From Enoplosus armatus (taxonomy: Eukaryota > Chordata > Actinopteri > Centrarchiformes > Enoplosidae), in the NCBI RefSeq assembly GCF_043641665.1, contig NC_092185.1:24710503-24774502 (forward strand): a stretch of 64,000 bases of DNA. Direction: 5' to 3'. This document shows positions 34,165 through 64,000 of this stretch, piece by piece. The notes under the pieces were generated by a model that saw only the letters and a program-made list of their open reading frames with translations, had not been told where the DNA came from and did not search any database. The position numbers were made by a program, and so were the translations under genes. How positions within the stretch are numbered: the first letter of the stretch is position 1; each line of letters begins with the position of its first letter.

Positions 34165-36113
34165 AGAACACAGAGATCCATTCATATTTCCAAATGCAGC
34201 TGTTTAAAGGATCAATATAGTATTTGTAGTTCCAGACTTGACTGAGATCAGCAGCATGTTATTAATCTGTGTTGACATGAATAGGTGTGTGAATGTTGTG
34301 GTGACATTTGGTGGATGTGTGTAGAAGGCTGACATCATGATGATCCACAATAACACAATGACAAAGTCTCTCTACTCATTTGAGGGAAAAGCTCATTGAT
34401 TAGGACAAAGTCATGTTGAGCTACACATTTCAAACCTGAACACATCTGATTGGATTGTAAATAGATTTTTATCTTCATCATTTATTCTTTATTCAGATTG
34501 AGGGGCTGCAGTTTGTCAGAGATCAGCTGTGCTTCTGTGGCCTCAGCTCTGAAGTCCAACCCCTCCCATCTGAGAGAGCTGGAGCTGAGTGACAACAAGC
34601 TGCAGGATTCAGGAGTGAAGCTGCTGTGTGGTTTTCTGGAGAGTCCACACTGTAGACTGGAGACTCTGAGGTCAGACACCATGTTTAACTTCTGTGCTGA
34701 GATTAATATGATGTGAAAGTTGTGGCGACACTAAACTGCAGACATAAGGCTGATATTATACTGATCCACACTGAGTATCTTCATGCTGAAGTCCATTTTC
34801 TTCTTCTGTGGTTTAGTCCATTGACTGTGGCAGAGCAACGTTGAGCTACACATTTAAAACCTTAATATAACAAGAAAAACACACACTGGATAATTCACTC
34901 TGGACCTCTTCAACTCTCCATTTTCACCTTGAATTCTCGTGTCATGTTGTTTTCTTTTTAAAATCAATCATAATATAGCATAAATTAATAATCTCTATTT
35001 CAGCTGTCAGACAATAACAAATATATTCAGTGTTTTCTATTTCCAACATCTTTATGAAGCTGTATGATGCTCATACTGACTGAATAGTTTAAACTGAAGA
35101 AGCTTTGAATTTCTGACTCCACTTTTCCTAAAAGAAATATTGTGGATGTCTTTTGTTCACATTTCTCCAAAATTCCTCCCGACACATTTGTCCTTTTTGG
35201 AAACTTTGGGATCTTGAGTGGAATCTTAAATCAGTTTCTGTGGGTTTTTCTTTGTGTTTAGCTGCACAACATGAGTTTGTATAGATGGAGCCACTGGTGG
35301 AGCTGACAGCGTTTAAGAGGTGAAGTCACGACGTCTCTATTGACGTAGCAGCACATTGTCATTAATATTAATGAGAGCTCTTTTTCACTTTTTGTATTTT
35401 ACAGTTTTGAACCTGCATCCTGTTGGGTTCAGGTGTTTGGAGTTTCCATTTTCTAAACTTCTACATTCTAAACCTTCTTCAGCTCTGAACTGATTATTAA
35501 ACACTGAATGATTTCACGCAGGAACATTGTCTTCTAAAGTTACATCATTTATTCTTTATTCAGATTGAGATACTGCAGGTTGTCAGAGATCAGCTGTGCT
35601 TCTGTGGCCACAGCTCTGAAGTCCAACCCCTCCCATCTGAGAGAGCTGGAGCTGAGTGACAACGAGCTGCAGGATTCAGGAGTGAAGCTGCTGTGTGGTT
35701 TTCTGGAGAGTCCACACTGTAGACTGGAGACTCTGAGGTCAGTTCACTGACTCTCTGCTTCTATTGTAGATCTGATATGTTTAATTAACAGTTTAACCTA
35801 ATTTATGTTCAGACATAACTTACATCCATAAAGTTGTACATTTCCTTTTGTTCATATTTCCATGTTTCTGAAGTCACAACAGACTTCTGTATCTTAAAGA
35901 AACTGTAGAACATGTTTCCACTGTTAGTTGTTCAAGTAAATGAATGTTTATGATTTTTGGTAAATGGTCACATCTGTATACAGAAGATCCTCTGAACTAA
36001 TCTTTGTTTTCAATTGATGAAGTTTACTTTCTGAAGTAGAACTATTTCTTTGACGATGTTAACTACAATATATTTTGACAAATAATGTCTGATCAGTGAT
36101 ATTGATCCTTCAG

Positions 36114-36155
<42 letters not shown>

Positions 36156-38102
36156 AACACAGAGATCCATGCATATTTCCAAATGCAGCTGTTTAAAGGA
36201 TCAATATAGTATTTGTAGTTCCAGACTTGACTGAGATCAGCAGCATGTTATTAATCTGTGTTGACATGAATAGGTGTGTGAATGTTGTGGTGACATTTGG
36301 TGGATGTGTGTAGAAGGCTGACATCATGATGATCCACAATAACACAATGACAAAGTCTCTCTACTCATTTGAGGGAAAAGCTCATTGATTAGGACAAAGT
36401 CATGTTGAGCTACACATTTAAACCCTGAACACATCTGATTGGATTGTAAATAGATTTTTATCTTCATCATTTATTCTTTATTCAGATTGAGGGGCTGCAG
36501 GTTGTCAGAGATCAGCTGTGCTTCTGTGGCCTCAGCTCTGAAGTCCAACCCCTCCCATCTGAGAGAGCTGGAGCTGAGAAACAACAAGCTGCAGGATTCA
36601 GGAGTGAAGCTGCTGTGTGGTTTTCTGGAGAGTCCACACTGTAGACTGGAGACTCTGAGGTCAGACACCATGTTTAACTTCTGTGCTGAGATTAATATGA
36701 TGTGAAAGTTGTGGCGACACTAAACTGCAGACATAAGGCTGATATTATACTGATCCACACTGAGTATCTTCATGCTGAAGTCCATTTTCTTCTTCTGTGG
36801 TTTAGTCCATTGACTGTGGCAGAGCAACGTTGAGCTACACATTTAAAACCTCAATATAAGAAGAAAAACACACACTGGATAATTCACTCTGGAACTCTTC
36901 AACTCTCCATTTTCACCTTGAATTCTCGTGTCATGTTGTTTTCTTTCTAAAATCAATCATAATATAGCATAAATGAATAATCTCTGTTTCAGCTGTCAGA
37001 CAATAACAAATATATTCAGTGTTTTCTATTTCCAACATCTTTATGAAGCTGTATGATGCTCATACTGACTGAATAGTTTAAACTGAAGAAGCTTTGAATT
37101 TCTGACTCCACTTTTCCTAAAAGAAATATTGTGGATGTCTTTTGTTCACATTTCTCCAAAATTCCTCCCGACACATTTGTCCTCTTTGGAAACTTTGGGA
37201 TCTTGAGTGGAATCTTAAATCAGTTTCTGTGGGTTTTTCTTTGTGTTTGGCTGCACAACATGAGTTTGTATAGATGGAGCCACTGGTGGAGCTGACAGCG
37301 TTTAAGAGGTGAAGTCACGACGTCTCTATTGACGTAGCAGCACGTTGTCATTAATATTAATGAGAGCTCTTTTTCACTTTTTGTATTTTACAGTTTTGAA
37401 CCTGCATCCTGTTGGGTTCAGGTGTTTGGAGTTTCCATTTTCTAAACTTCTACATTCTAAACCTTCTTCAGCTCTGAACGGATTATTAAACACTGAATGA
37501 TTTCACGCAGGAACATTGTCTTCTGAAGTTACATCATTTATTCTTTATTCAGATTGAGGGGCTGCAGGTTGTCAGAGATCAGCTGTGCTTCTGTGGCCTC
37601 AGCTCTGAAGTCCAACCCCTCCCATCTGAGAGAGCTGGAGCTGAGTGACAACAAGCTGCAGGATTCAGGAGTGAAGCTGCTGTGTGGTTTTCTGGAGAGT
37701 CCACACTGTAGACTGGAGACTCTGAGGTCAGTTCACTGACTCTCTGCTTCTATTGTAGATCTGATATGTTTAATTAACAGTTGAACCTAATTTATGTTCA
37801 GACATAACTTACATCCATAAAGTTGTACATTTCCTTTTGTTCATATTTCCATGTTTCTGGAGTCACAACAGACTTCTGTATCTTAAAGAAACTGTAGAAC
37901 ATGTTTCCACTGTTAGTTGTTCAAGTAAATGAATGTTTATGATTTTTGGTAAATGGTCACATCTGTATACAGAAGATCCTCTGAACTAATCTTTGTTTTC
38001 AATTGATGAAGTTTACTTTCTGAAGTAGAACTATTTCTTTGATGATGTTAACTACAATACATTTTGACAAATAATGTCTGATCAGTGATATTGATCCTTC
38101 AG

Positions 38103-38158
<56 letters not shown>

Positions 38159-39364
38159 AACACAGAGATCCATGCATATTTCCAAATGCAGCTGTTTAAA
38201 GGATCAATATAGTATTTGTAGTTCCAGACTTGACTGAGATCAGCAGCATGTTATTAATCTGTGTTGACATGAATAGGTGTGTGAATGTTGTGGTGACATT
38301 TGGTGGATGTGTGTAGAAGGCTGACATCATGATGATCCACAATAACACAATGACAAAGTCTCTCTACTCATTTGAGGGAAAAGCTCATTGATTAGGACAA
38401 AGTCATGTTGAGCTACACATTTCAAACCTGAACACATCTGATTGGATTGTAAATAGATTTTTATCTTCATCATTTATTCTTTATTCAGATTGAGGGGCTG
38501 CAGGTTGTCAGAGATCAGCTGTGCTTCTGTGGCCTCAGCTCTGAAGTCCAACCCCTCCCATCTGAGAGAGCTGGAGCTGAGAAACAACGAGCTGCAGGAT
38601 TCAAGAGTGAAGCTGCTGTCTGATCTGAAGAAGAGTCCACACTGTAGACTGGAGACTCTGAGGTCAGTAGAGGCTTGGACTCAGTCCCTGCTGCTTTCAG
38701 CAGTTTTGTACTAAACACAGTTAGTATCAAAGCAAAGATCCAGTATTTCCTGTAAACCTCCAACCTTCTCAGTGGCGGCTTTCCTCAGTGAAGCTGTGAG
38801 AGGAGAATGGTGACCGGCTTCAGGATTGGACAGAAAGACAGAGAGAGAGAGAGAACAGTCAGCCAATCAGATCAGCCAGAATCTTGTTGTGATCATGTGT
38901 TTGAGTTGATGTGAAGACGACTGTTGTTGTTTTTTAACAGACTCCATATTTACACATTTGTCATGTAACATTTCAAAAGTAGACGATATGGTTTTCACAG
39001 CTTTGAACATTGACAGTAAATCCATCATTAAAGTGAGCAGTGAATATCTCTCTGTAATGATGCGTTCAGGGACTCTCAGCACTTTATCTCCCGTGTGTAC
39101 TTCAGGGACTGGATGCGTAAAGTCTCTGCAGGTCTGTGAGCTTCCTGCTCAGTGTGTTCACTCCAATACGTTTACGTGAGAGCTGAAAGGAAGCTGGCTA
39201 CGCTACACAGCCGCTCCACTTCTGGTCTGAACAGGACTGAAGTCCCTGCTGGTCTTCATGCTGGATGTGCTGCATCACTGACTGACAGCTGATGAAGGGG
39301 GTCTCTGTAAACACTGATTTATGACTCCTGCTCTCTGTCTTCTTCTCTCATCAGATGGAAGTGA
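23654..39364 (+). CDS. Fish NLRC3-like receptor: peptide repeats, RING, FISNA-NACHT, LRRs (multi-exon)
   Basis: Fifteen coding exons join in consistent phase: three N-terminal peptide exons, a RING exon, one 1.8-kb FISNA-NACHT-winged-helix exon, ten LRR exons, then the first bases of a decayed B30.2 exon where TGA (39362-39364) ends the frame. The sum is about 1,400 codons. NLRs of this fish-specific expanded group are cytosolic ATP-dependent sensors thought to oligomerise on ligand recognition; the RING suggests ubiquitin-ligase activity (inference). Every exon before the last is open with GT/AG borders, so the gene could be expressed as a B30.2-less form. Leading 5' UTR exons were not located. 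It lies 3 kb upstream of septin 7. Confidence 0.82.
24837..24956 (+). CDS. NLR exon 2 (N-terminal peptide repeat)
   Basis: 120 bases, acceptor TTTGCAG, donor AAA|GTGAGA, phase 2 to 2. It encodes [17 protein letters not shown] and [13 protein letters not shown], repeating the exon 1 peptide. Skipping or repeating it keeps frame. Confidence 0.8.
25577..25696 (+). CDS. NLR exon 3 (N-terminal peptide repeat)
   Basis: It looks identical in its 120 bases to exon 2 and has the same splice borders. The preceding intron also repeats that of exon 2 (for example GGCAGTGTAGGGGTCACAGG at both), so this is a recent tandem exon duplication. Confidence 0.8.
26101..26336 (+). CDS. NLR exon 4: RING finger
   Basis: Acceptor TCTTTACAG, donor A|GTAAGA. 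After a basic KKKRG segment the exon encodes a complete C3HC4 [18 protein letters not shown] and CPQC, with the usual hydrophobic spacing. It ends in a Thr/Ser-rich linker to the FISNA exon. RING fingers recruit E2 enzymes. The same module occurs in TRIM proteins and in some predicted fish NLRs, which have a closely similar [13 protein letters not shown] sequence. Phase 2 in, phase 1 out, matching both neighbours. Confidence 0.85.
26552..28397 (+). CDS. NLR exon 5: FISNA, NACHT ATPase and winged helix
   Basis: An 1846-base open exon with acceptor CTCTTCCAG and donor [27 protein letters not shown] and HEVRQLE. NACHT: Walker A GVAGVGKT at 26845-26868, Walker [11 protein letters not shown] near 27061-27090, sensor-like WITSRP near 27208. 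Helical and winged-helix regions follow ([16 protein letters not shown] near 27766). FISNA directly before NACHT is diagnostic of the fish NLR-C expansion. All nucleotide-binding motifs are present, so ATP binding and self-assembly are plausible. No lesion seen. The neighbouring frames give only shadow ORFs. Confidence 0.92.
28398..29466 (+). other. NLR intron between the NACHT and first LRR exons
   Basis: 1.07 kb with no exon recognised. It contains an AT-rich stretch and, at about 28668-28750, a GGGCCCCCGAAGCC-type sequence of the kind found at the ends of dispersed fish DNA elements. I cannot name the element. Confidence 0.4.
29467..29640 (+). CDS. NLR LRR exon 1
   Basis: 174 bases, phase 2 to 2, two ribonuclease-inhibitor-type repeats. 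It is the most diverged copy ([32 protein letters not shown]). Its introns do not belong to the 2-kb array, so it is the founder-like member next to NACHT. Confidence 0.85.
30508..30681 (+). CDS. NLR LRR exon 2 (array unit 1a)
   Basis: 174 bases with acceptor TTTATTCAG and donor AG|GTCAGA. Variable residues: RDCMM at the start, ELELSDNKL in the middle. The rest ([32 protein letters not shown]) is common to the array. Confidence 0.88.
31575..31748 (+). CDS. NLR LRR exon 3 (array unit 1b)
   Basis: 174 bases. Variable residues: RGCRL and ELELSLNKL. Donor AG|GTCAGT, the type shared by the second exon of each unit. Confidence 0.88.
32487..32663 (+). CDS. NLR LRR exon 4 (array unit 2a)
   Basis: 177 bases: one extra codon gives [10 protein letters not shown] where the others have one residue fewer. 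Starts WGCMM. The extra residue sits in the LxLxxN turn, a surface position. Confidence 0.88.
33557..33730 (+). CDS. NLR LRR exon 5 (array unit 2b)
   Basis: 174 bases. Starts [14 protein letters not shown] in the variable strand. Confidence 0.88.
34497..34670 (+). CDS. NLR LRR exon 6 (array unit 3a)
   Basis: 174 bases. Starts [14 protein letters not shown] in the variable strand. Confidence 0.88.
35564..35737 (+). CDS. NLR LRR exon 7 (array unit 3b)
   Basis: 174 bases. Starts [13 protein letters not shown] and ELELSDNEL are its differences from the array. Confidence 0.88.
36486..36659 (+). CDS. NLR LRR exon 8 (array unit 4a)
   Basis: 174 bases. Starts [14 protein letters not shown] in the variable strand. 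Confidence 0.88.
37553..37726 (+). CDS. NLR LRR exon 9 (array unit 4b)
   Basis: 174 bases. Starts [14 protein letters not shown]. This combines the start of exon 8 with the strand of exons 2 and 6, as expected from exon shuffling or conversion. Confidence 0.88.
38489..38662 (+). CDS. NLR LRR exon 10 (last)
   Basis: 174 bases. Starts [14 protein letters not shown]. The second repeat is diverged ([16 protein letters not shown]), so this copy closes the array. Without splicing the frame stops at 38714. Confidence 0.85.
38663..39354 (+). other. NLR intron before the B30.2 remnant
   Basis: About 690 bases, no exon seen. The start (CAGTCCCTGCTGCTTTCAGCAG, TACTAAACACAG) resembles the sequence just after LRR exon 1 (29660-29700), so the array ends are related. 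Confidence 0.5.
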
Positions 39365-39843
39365 GAGTGATCAGAAAGGTGGTGGTGTTGAGAGGGTCAG
39401 CTGTGTCCTGATGATCCACAGAGGTTGAAGCAGCAGCACCAGCTTGTGTGTGGAGAGGCTCTGACTGGGCCATGCTACTGGGAGGTAGAGTGGAGAGGAG
39501 AGCTTCATCCAGCAGCGACTGACAGAGGAATCTCAACAAGTGGAGGTGACTCTCGGTGCTGCAGCCTGAACTGCTCTGAGATCAGCTCCACTGTCAGACA
39601 CAATGTCTAGTCCACCATCCTCCCTGTGTATGTATCATCAGGGTATCTGGACTGCTCTGCTGCTGCTCTGTCCTTCTACACAGTCTCTGCAGACTCACTG
39701 AGACTCCTCCACTCCTCCTGCTCCACACGCAACCACTTCCTCCACCTGGACCTGGACCTGGACCTGGACCTGGACTTTATTCTTTTATTCATTCAGCTAT
39801 TTGGAACCCAAACTTCTGTTCGTGACAACATAAACTGCAGATG
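39355..39843 (+). pseudogene. Decayed B30.2 (PRY/SPRY) exon of the NLR
   Basis: Acceptor TTCTCTCATCAG precedes the exon. In different frames it still shows B30.2 pieces: GEALTGPCYWEVEWRGE (near 39446-39500) and LDCSAAALSFYTVSADSL (near 39645-39700). In the phase delivered by LRR exon 10 it stops after three codons (TGA 39362-39364). A CCTGGA hexamer repeat (about 39745-39775) has expanded within it. B30.2 is the ligand-facing C-terminal domain of many fish NLRs and TRIMs; here it is lost. Confidence 0.75.
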
Positions 39844-40743
39844 AACACATTTAAAATGGATATTTCTGTTTTGATTTCTGTCACAGCTCCACCCGGTGGA
39901 ACGATGGAGTGTTGCAGTTGATTTCCAAATCTTTTTAAATAACAGTGGAAGTTGATATTGCATGTGTAAAGTTTGGGTATTACCACCAATACCAGCCTTC
40001 TCTCATATTTTAACAGATTTGCTTGTAACAAACAGAAAGAAGAAGATAAAACCTGAACAAAGTCTGGATTCAATCAAGGCTTCACTTCAGTTTCTCATCC
40101 GACTACAAACACATCATGTCTTTGTGGAATGTCAGCACCTAATATTTTATCTTGTATATTGTTAATGTACAAAAATGATGTTTGATTGTTACTCAATTCG
40201 AAGTACACACTGGAAAATAATCCTGACTCTCTGGTTTTGTTGGAAAACAAATAAATTGTGTTTTTTGAGGCCAAATGAAGAAGGGAGGAGCTCTATGGAA
40301 ATAAATGATTGATATTTATATTCTGTGTCACGCTTCAGTGTTATTCAAAACATGCTGTTTGTCTTTCATGTTATCTATAATGTTCTGCTCATAATACTTG
40401 TATTACTTGTAATACAAATCTGCATGGCTTCTTTAAAGGTCCCACATTGTAGAAAGTGAGGTTCCATGTCTTGTTTGTTTATAAAGCAGATCTGGGTGCT
40501 GTATAAATACTGTGAAAGTATCAAAACGCTCAGTCCACGGAGAAATGCACACAGGCCGTATTCACAAACTGAGCCTTTAAACGAGCCGTCAGGTTGTGAT
40601 GTCACAACTATACAGTCAGCACACTCTGATCCAGGTACAGCACCACCCACCAAGTACAGGGACGCTCATCCACCCGCTCAGTCAGTTATTGGACCACTGT
40701 GTGGTGTATCAAAGTACATATTTCTGGATGTTATGTAAACTTA
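39844..40743 (+). other. 3' flank of the NLR gene, candidate poly(A) sites
   Basis: No coding region is seen. AATAAA occurs at 40250-40255, and a second AATAAA lies close to 40300; either could end the NLR transcript. The rest is AT-rich spacer up to the segmental duplication at 40744. Confidence 0.4.
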
Positions 40744-42209
40744 CATTCAAATACCCTCTTTTAGCTTCTTTCAGCTTTGGGCTTTTATTTTTACGTGATT
40801 ATCCAATCTTTTTACAGTAAATTCCTCAATATTATTTTTACAATGTACAAAAAAATACAATTGTCATGATAATAGCTTTCAGAAACATCATTTTAAGTGT
40901 CATTACTTTATATAAACATTATTTGACAGCAATAACAAACAACTCTCCAATATTTCTATGGAGCCATTAATGAAAATAAACAATAAAGTTGTTTTATATA
41001 CTACAAGTGTTGCTGGAGTCTTGACCTCTTCTGGTTTGCATGTAGCCCAAGAAAACCAACAAGCATCCAAAATGGTGACATGTGGAGAGCACATTTTGAA
41101 AATCTGACAGACAGACATACCAATGAATCTAACAAATTCAGATGAGTGTATTACAAAAGAAAAACTTGGGAAGAATCTACCACACAGGCAAAATCTCTCC
41201 GGCCAAGGAACGCTTGTGGGCCCAGACAGCATGAAAAATGAAATGCTCAAATGCAGCACCCCAGACATGCAGGGTGCAGCGTGGAAGTGGTTCAAAATCA
41301 TACTGCGGTCAGGATGCTTTCCTGACATCTGGTGCAAAGGGCTCATTTCCCCCATTCACGGGAGTGGGGACAAAATCAGACCCTCCTAACTACCGTGGTG
41401 TCAGCAGTTGTCTCGGTGAACTATTCCGCAGCATTCTAAATAAAAGAACACTAGATTTCCTTGACGAATCACCCAGAGAAGTGGTGTTTGTCAGGGCTGC
41501 ACTTTATTTAATGTCTGTATATGTATGTATGAACTTGTTATTCAATTCTGTAAACATTTGAAGAGGATCTCTTTCAAAATACTTATTGTCCCAGCACAAA
41601 TGCTCTTTGCAAAGTCACCTACAGTCACACGTGGACTAGAGCACAGGAGTTATGTATATATAACGACAAGTGAAATCCATGATAGCATGTGTGATAGCAG
41701 TTTTTCTTTCTTTGCCACTGGAGCGCGCCAATGGACCTTTTATATCTTTACAGAAACAATGGCGCACTACAAAGACCTGATCACAAGTGCATGCAAATCT
41801 TTGGGACTGTTCAGTTAACAGGGGGGCTAAACAACAAGAAAGGTTCCCATCAGAAACTTTGGTGAGGAGACATGTGGTGCCTTTAATGTCGCCTCCAACG
41901 ATGACTTGTTGATGCACCACAGGACAGAGGTGGGAGTAAATTAACTGACATAAATATTTCATGAGCCACCACAGAAACTCCAGCTTCCTTTGGTTGAAAG
42001 GTATGACGTCTTATCGCATGTCTCACAGACAGACTGGTCCTCATAACTCTGCTGCGTTTCATTCCAGACATCTTATCACATTGATTTACTGGATAACAGA
42101 AGCACACTCACTAAGAATGAGACAGGGGACGAGGACAACGGACAAATTCCTGCGTCTTATGGTCATATTTGTCACCAAACCAACAGTAATGCCTTTATTC
42201 TGACTATCT
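40744..42209. repeat. Segmental duplication, copy 2 (partner 1-976)
   Basis: Full-length copy. It has the 490-base section that copy 1 lacks, including a LINE RT fragment. Similarity ends at TGACTATCT (42209), the point where copy 1 meets the LINE tail. Confidence 0.85.
41123..41475 (+). pseudogene. Fragment of a second LINE reverse transcriptase
   Basis: Reads GPDSMKNEML, GLISPIHGSGDK, then after a frameshift near 41380 NYRGVSSCLGELFRSILN and LDFLDE. These are the N-terminal RT motifs of a non-LTR element different from the L2-like one. No endonuclease, no catalytic FADD. Copy 1 of the duplication retains only the last 60 or so bases (about 172-235). Confidence 0.75.
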
Positions 42210-43512
42210 AGCAACAGATTGGTTGTTATCAAGGAGAATACTAATATAGGGCACATTGATGTATGTCAGGAAATGATGTCCTCAGAGCCAGACCCCCTAA
42301 GATCCCCTAATATGTGTTTGGTAAGCCTACGTTTCAAAGACAGCCTACAGTTTATTTCCTTTATTTTGTGGCTGTTAAGGAAATGGAATAACATCTGTCT
42401 CACTTGATACTCCTTGGTATGGCCAAATGAATGTCAAGTCATTCACCACGCTGTCGGTTGTCGGTAATTGTTCAGTCGCGCTATTCACAACAGTCATTGA
42501 AGGCAGCACATTTTCGCCTCCAGCACACTGAAGGCCTCACACGCGACCAAGAGGCCGACCACATACGTGTTTGACCAATAGGAAGGTGGATCCAGGACCC
42601 CTGCAGATGCACCAAGCTGGCCAACGCATCCAATAGCAGAGCGGACGTGATGTGTATTTATTTTCAAAATAAGAGCCCAAATCCCGCGCTATGGTTGTCA
42701 ATTGTCATTGTACTTGGGCATAAAGCCGTTTCTTTTATTGCTCTTCTTGAAACGCTGAAATATGATACTGGAGTTTGGTGTTTTTTTTGTGCACATTTGA
42801 ACCTGAACTGATACATTTACTACCGTGAAGATGTGCGCACATCTACATTTTGCAAAACAACAAGTATTGAGTTCAGTGCTAACAACATAAACATTATTTT
42901 ATCTTGGTCAAAATGACAAGCTGTTAACATTTTAATGTCCAGAGCAACATGGTTAACAATTTAACATTACAATATGGACAGAAAACTCGAGTATCATGGT
43001 GTAGCTTTTTAGAAAGACAGAAATATGTGGGGAAATAAATCGTCTGGCAATGATAGTGGAAACGCTAGCTTTTAATAAAAAAGTTTTTATGTGCCAAAAA
43101 CAAATAGAGCAGAATTGTTCTATTCATCTTTTCACACTTGGTGTACCTTTCTGTTGCCCCATGGTTTATAATACAAACGACACAATTGTTGCGCTACATA
43201 TCGTCTTATTCTGAAATTCTAAACCGGATGTATTGGTTAAATGCTGTCTTTTTTTGTCCCGTCAGGAAAAACGGTCGTTGGGGCATTTTTCCTCTCTGTG
43301 CTACATCTGGTAGTAGTAACCGTCAGCGGCCATATGTAATTTAACCTCATTCATTCATTTTCAGACGCAATTTGCTTCTTTTTGTTTACACCAAAACTAG
43401 GTTTACGTGGGAAGGACGCGTGTTTCTCTCCGCTCCGTCATTCTCTTGGACGTTTATCAGTTTATGCCTCGGTGACTGTCCGTTGCAGGCTGGGTGGTGA
43501 CAGCACAGTACA
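42210..43512 (+). promoter_or_regulatory. Presumed septin 7 promoter and 5' UTR
   Basis: The region upstream of the septin 7 ATG is gene-free. CCAAT-type elements occur near 42574 (ACCAATAGGA) and 42629 (TCCAATAGC). The last 130 bases become CG-richer (GGACGCG, CTCCGCTCCG), fitting a CpG-type start. The exact start site and any upstream noncoding exon are unknown. Confidence 0.4.
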
Positions 43513-63228
<19,716 letters not shown>

Positions 63229-64000
63229 GTGAGGTTATCCAGCTTCAGGGCCGATTTCATAGACTCATTAGGCATCACGTATCATGGTAAAGTGGGCCAA
63301 ATGTTCAGATATTATACCAGATTAGGTCTTTTATCTCCTCCAAATAAACTCGAGTGATGATTTTTGAAGCGTAAATGGAATCGGAAAAAGGAACTACACC
63401 ACGGTCGCATTACTTCGACGTGACCACCACTAATGTATAACTTTTAAGAGAATATAGATACATATAGATATACAGTATAAACACAACAAGGCTGTAAAGG
63501 CGGACTAGTGAGTAGATGACTTTCCGTGTTCGGCTTGTCCGCGACAACCACTGTAGTCTCATTTGATCGCTAACTTGTTAGCTACCGGCTTTTTTTTTAG
63601 ACACGTGAAAGCTTCGAAATTCACGAGTGGGGGGGTATCTACTGACGTATTTTATGTCGTAGAACAAAACGTTACCTTATTTCAGGCATCTGACCAAAAA
63701 CCCATTGACTTTGAGACGACCTCACAGCAATTCAAATACTCCAGAAGAAAGCCAGAAGTATGTAGCCAGTGTACTGAGAGGGGACCCCTATTAGCTGTTG
63801 CACATTGCCAAACGGCGTGATTGGGTACGGCGCGCTCTCAGAGGCACGTTTTCAATGGGCACTGCACTAATTACTTACCAGTCCTAGTTGTCATGCTGCC
63901 GCTGAGGGTAAAAGGCTGAAGCACGTAGAGAAAAAAGGAGAATCGGAGCAAGAGATGGAGCTTTCTGGAGACGTGGAAGAGAGAAGATGAAGTATCGTGG
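63229..64000 (+). other. Septin 7 intron 3, beginning
   Basis: No exon seen up to the window end. About 63384-63715 is the inverted copy of the repeat at 54127-54560, so the two copies flank exon 3 head to head. Confidence 0.6.

Larger units (their letters stand above)
30508..38488. repeat. Four tandem 2-kb units, each with two LRR exons
   Basis: Units start at about 30508, 32487, 34497 and 36486 (1979, 2010, 1989 and 2003 bases). Each holds LRR exon a, an intron of about 890 bases, LRR exon b, and an intron of about 750 bases with one (AC)n tract (32126, 34110, 36115, 38105). Introns are as similar as exons, differing by scattered substitutions and AC length. This indicates recent unequal crossing-over or ongoing conversion. 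Only short antisense ORFs lie in the introns. Confidence 0.92.

Noticed and set aside
34482..36671. Repeated minus-strand ORFs beginning [11 protein letters not shown] in the LRR array
   Set aside because: Exact antisense of LRR exons; they repeat because the exons repeat.
30508..38488. Regularly spaced repeats as a CRISPR array
   Set aside because: Period is 2 kb with spliced LRR exons in eukaryotic DNA; not CRISPR.
41123..41389. RT fragment as part of the L2-like LINE
   Set aside because: Opposite strand, 36 kb away, and its motifs (GLISPIHGSGDK, NYRGVSS) belong to a different non-LTR lineage.

Overview
The window is teleost (probably percomorph) fish nuclear DNA. This rests on long (AC)n/(TG)n microsatellites, an L2-type LINE with the usual fish 3' tail, a fish-type NLR immune gene (N-terminal peptide repeats, RING, FISNA-NACHT, ribonuclease-inhibitor-type LRR exons and a B30.2 remnant) and the 5' exons of septin 7.

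Layout. 1-976 is one copy of a segment that recurs almost unchanged at 40744-42209. 977-5150 is a minus-strand L2-like LINE, frameshifted once and carrying a non-autonomous hAT element (1175-2054) with a perfect 8-bp target duplication. 5151-7295 is an inverted copy of 22735-24733; both arms carry the same short NLR N-terminal exon, in opposite orientations. Between the arms, 8745-21461 is a complete minus-strand endogenous retrovirus. It has two 515-bp LTRs, a 4-bp target duplication, a polypurine tract, a candidate primer site and an open gag. Its pol follows gag in frame after one UAG. Pol and env are broken by stops and frameshifts.

23635-39364 is a plus-strand NLR gene whose exon phases agree throughout: N-terminal peptide exons, a RING exon, one large FISNA-NACHT exon and ten LRR exons. 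Nine of the LRR exons lie in a homogenised array with a 2-kb, two-exon period. The downstream B30.2 exon is decayed, so the reading frame stops four codons into it. From 43513 to the window end are exons 1-3 of septin 7 (plus strand), with two large introns full of simple repeats and transposon remnants.

The most unusual object is the retroviral env. Directly after the pol stop, in the frame of a candidate env signal peptide, lies a recognisable immunoglobulin V-set domain (paired Cys, Trp, RY and D-x-G-x-Y-x-C). A Ser/Thr-rich mucin-like stretch follows, and then a class I SU/TM with a furin site. This looks like a receptor-type Ig-plus-mucin module attached to a retroviral envelope. The other striking points are the mirrored duplications around the ERV and the LRR array, whose exons differ mainly at surface-exposed positions. 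All identities were judged by eye; no alignment or database search was run.
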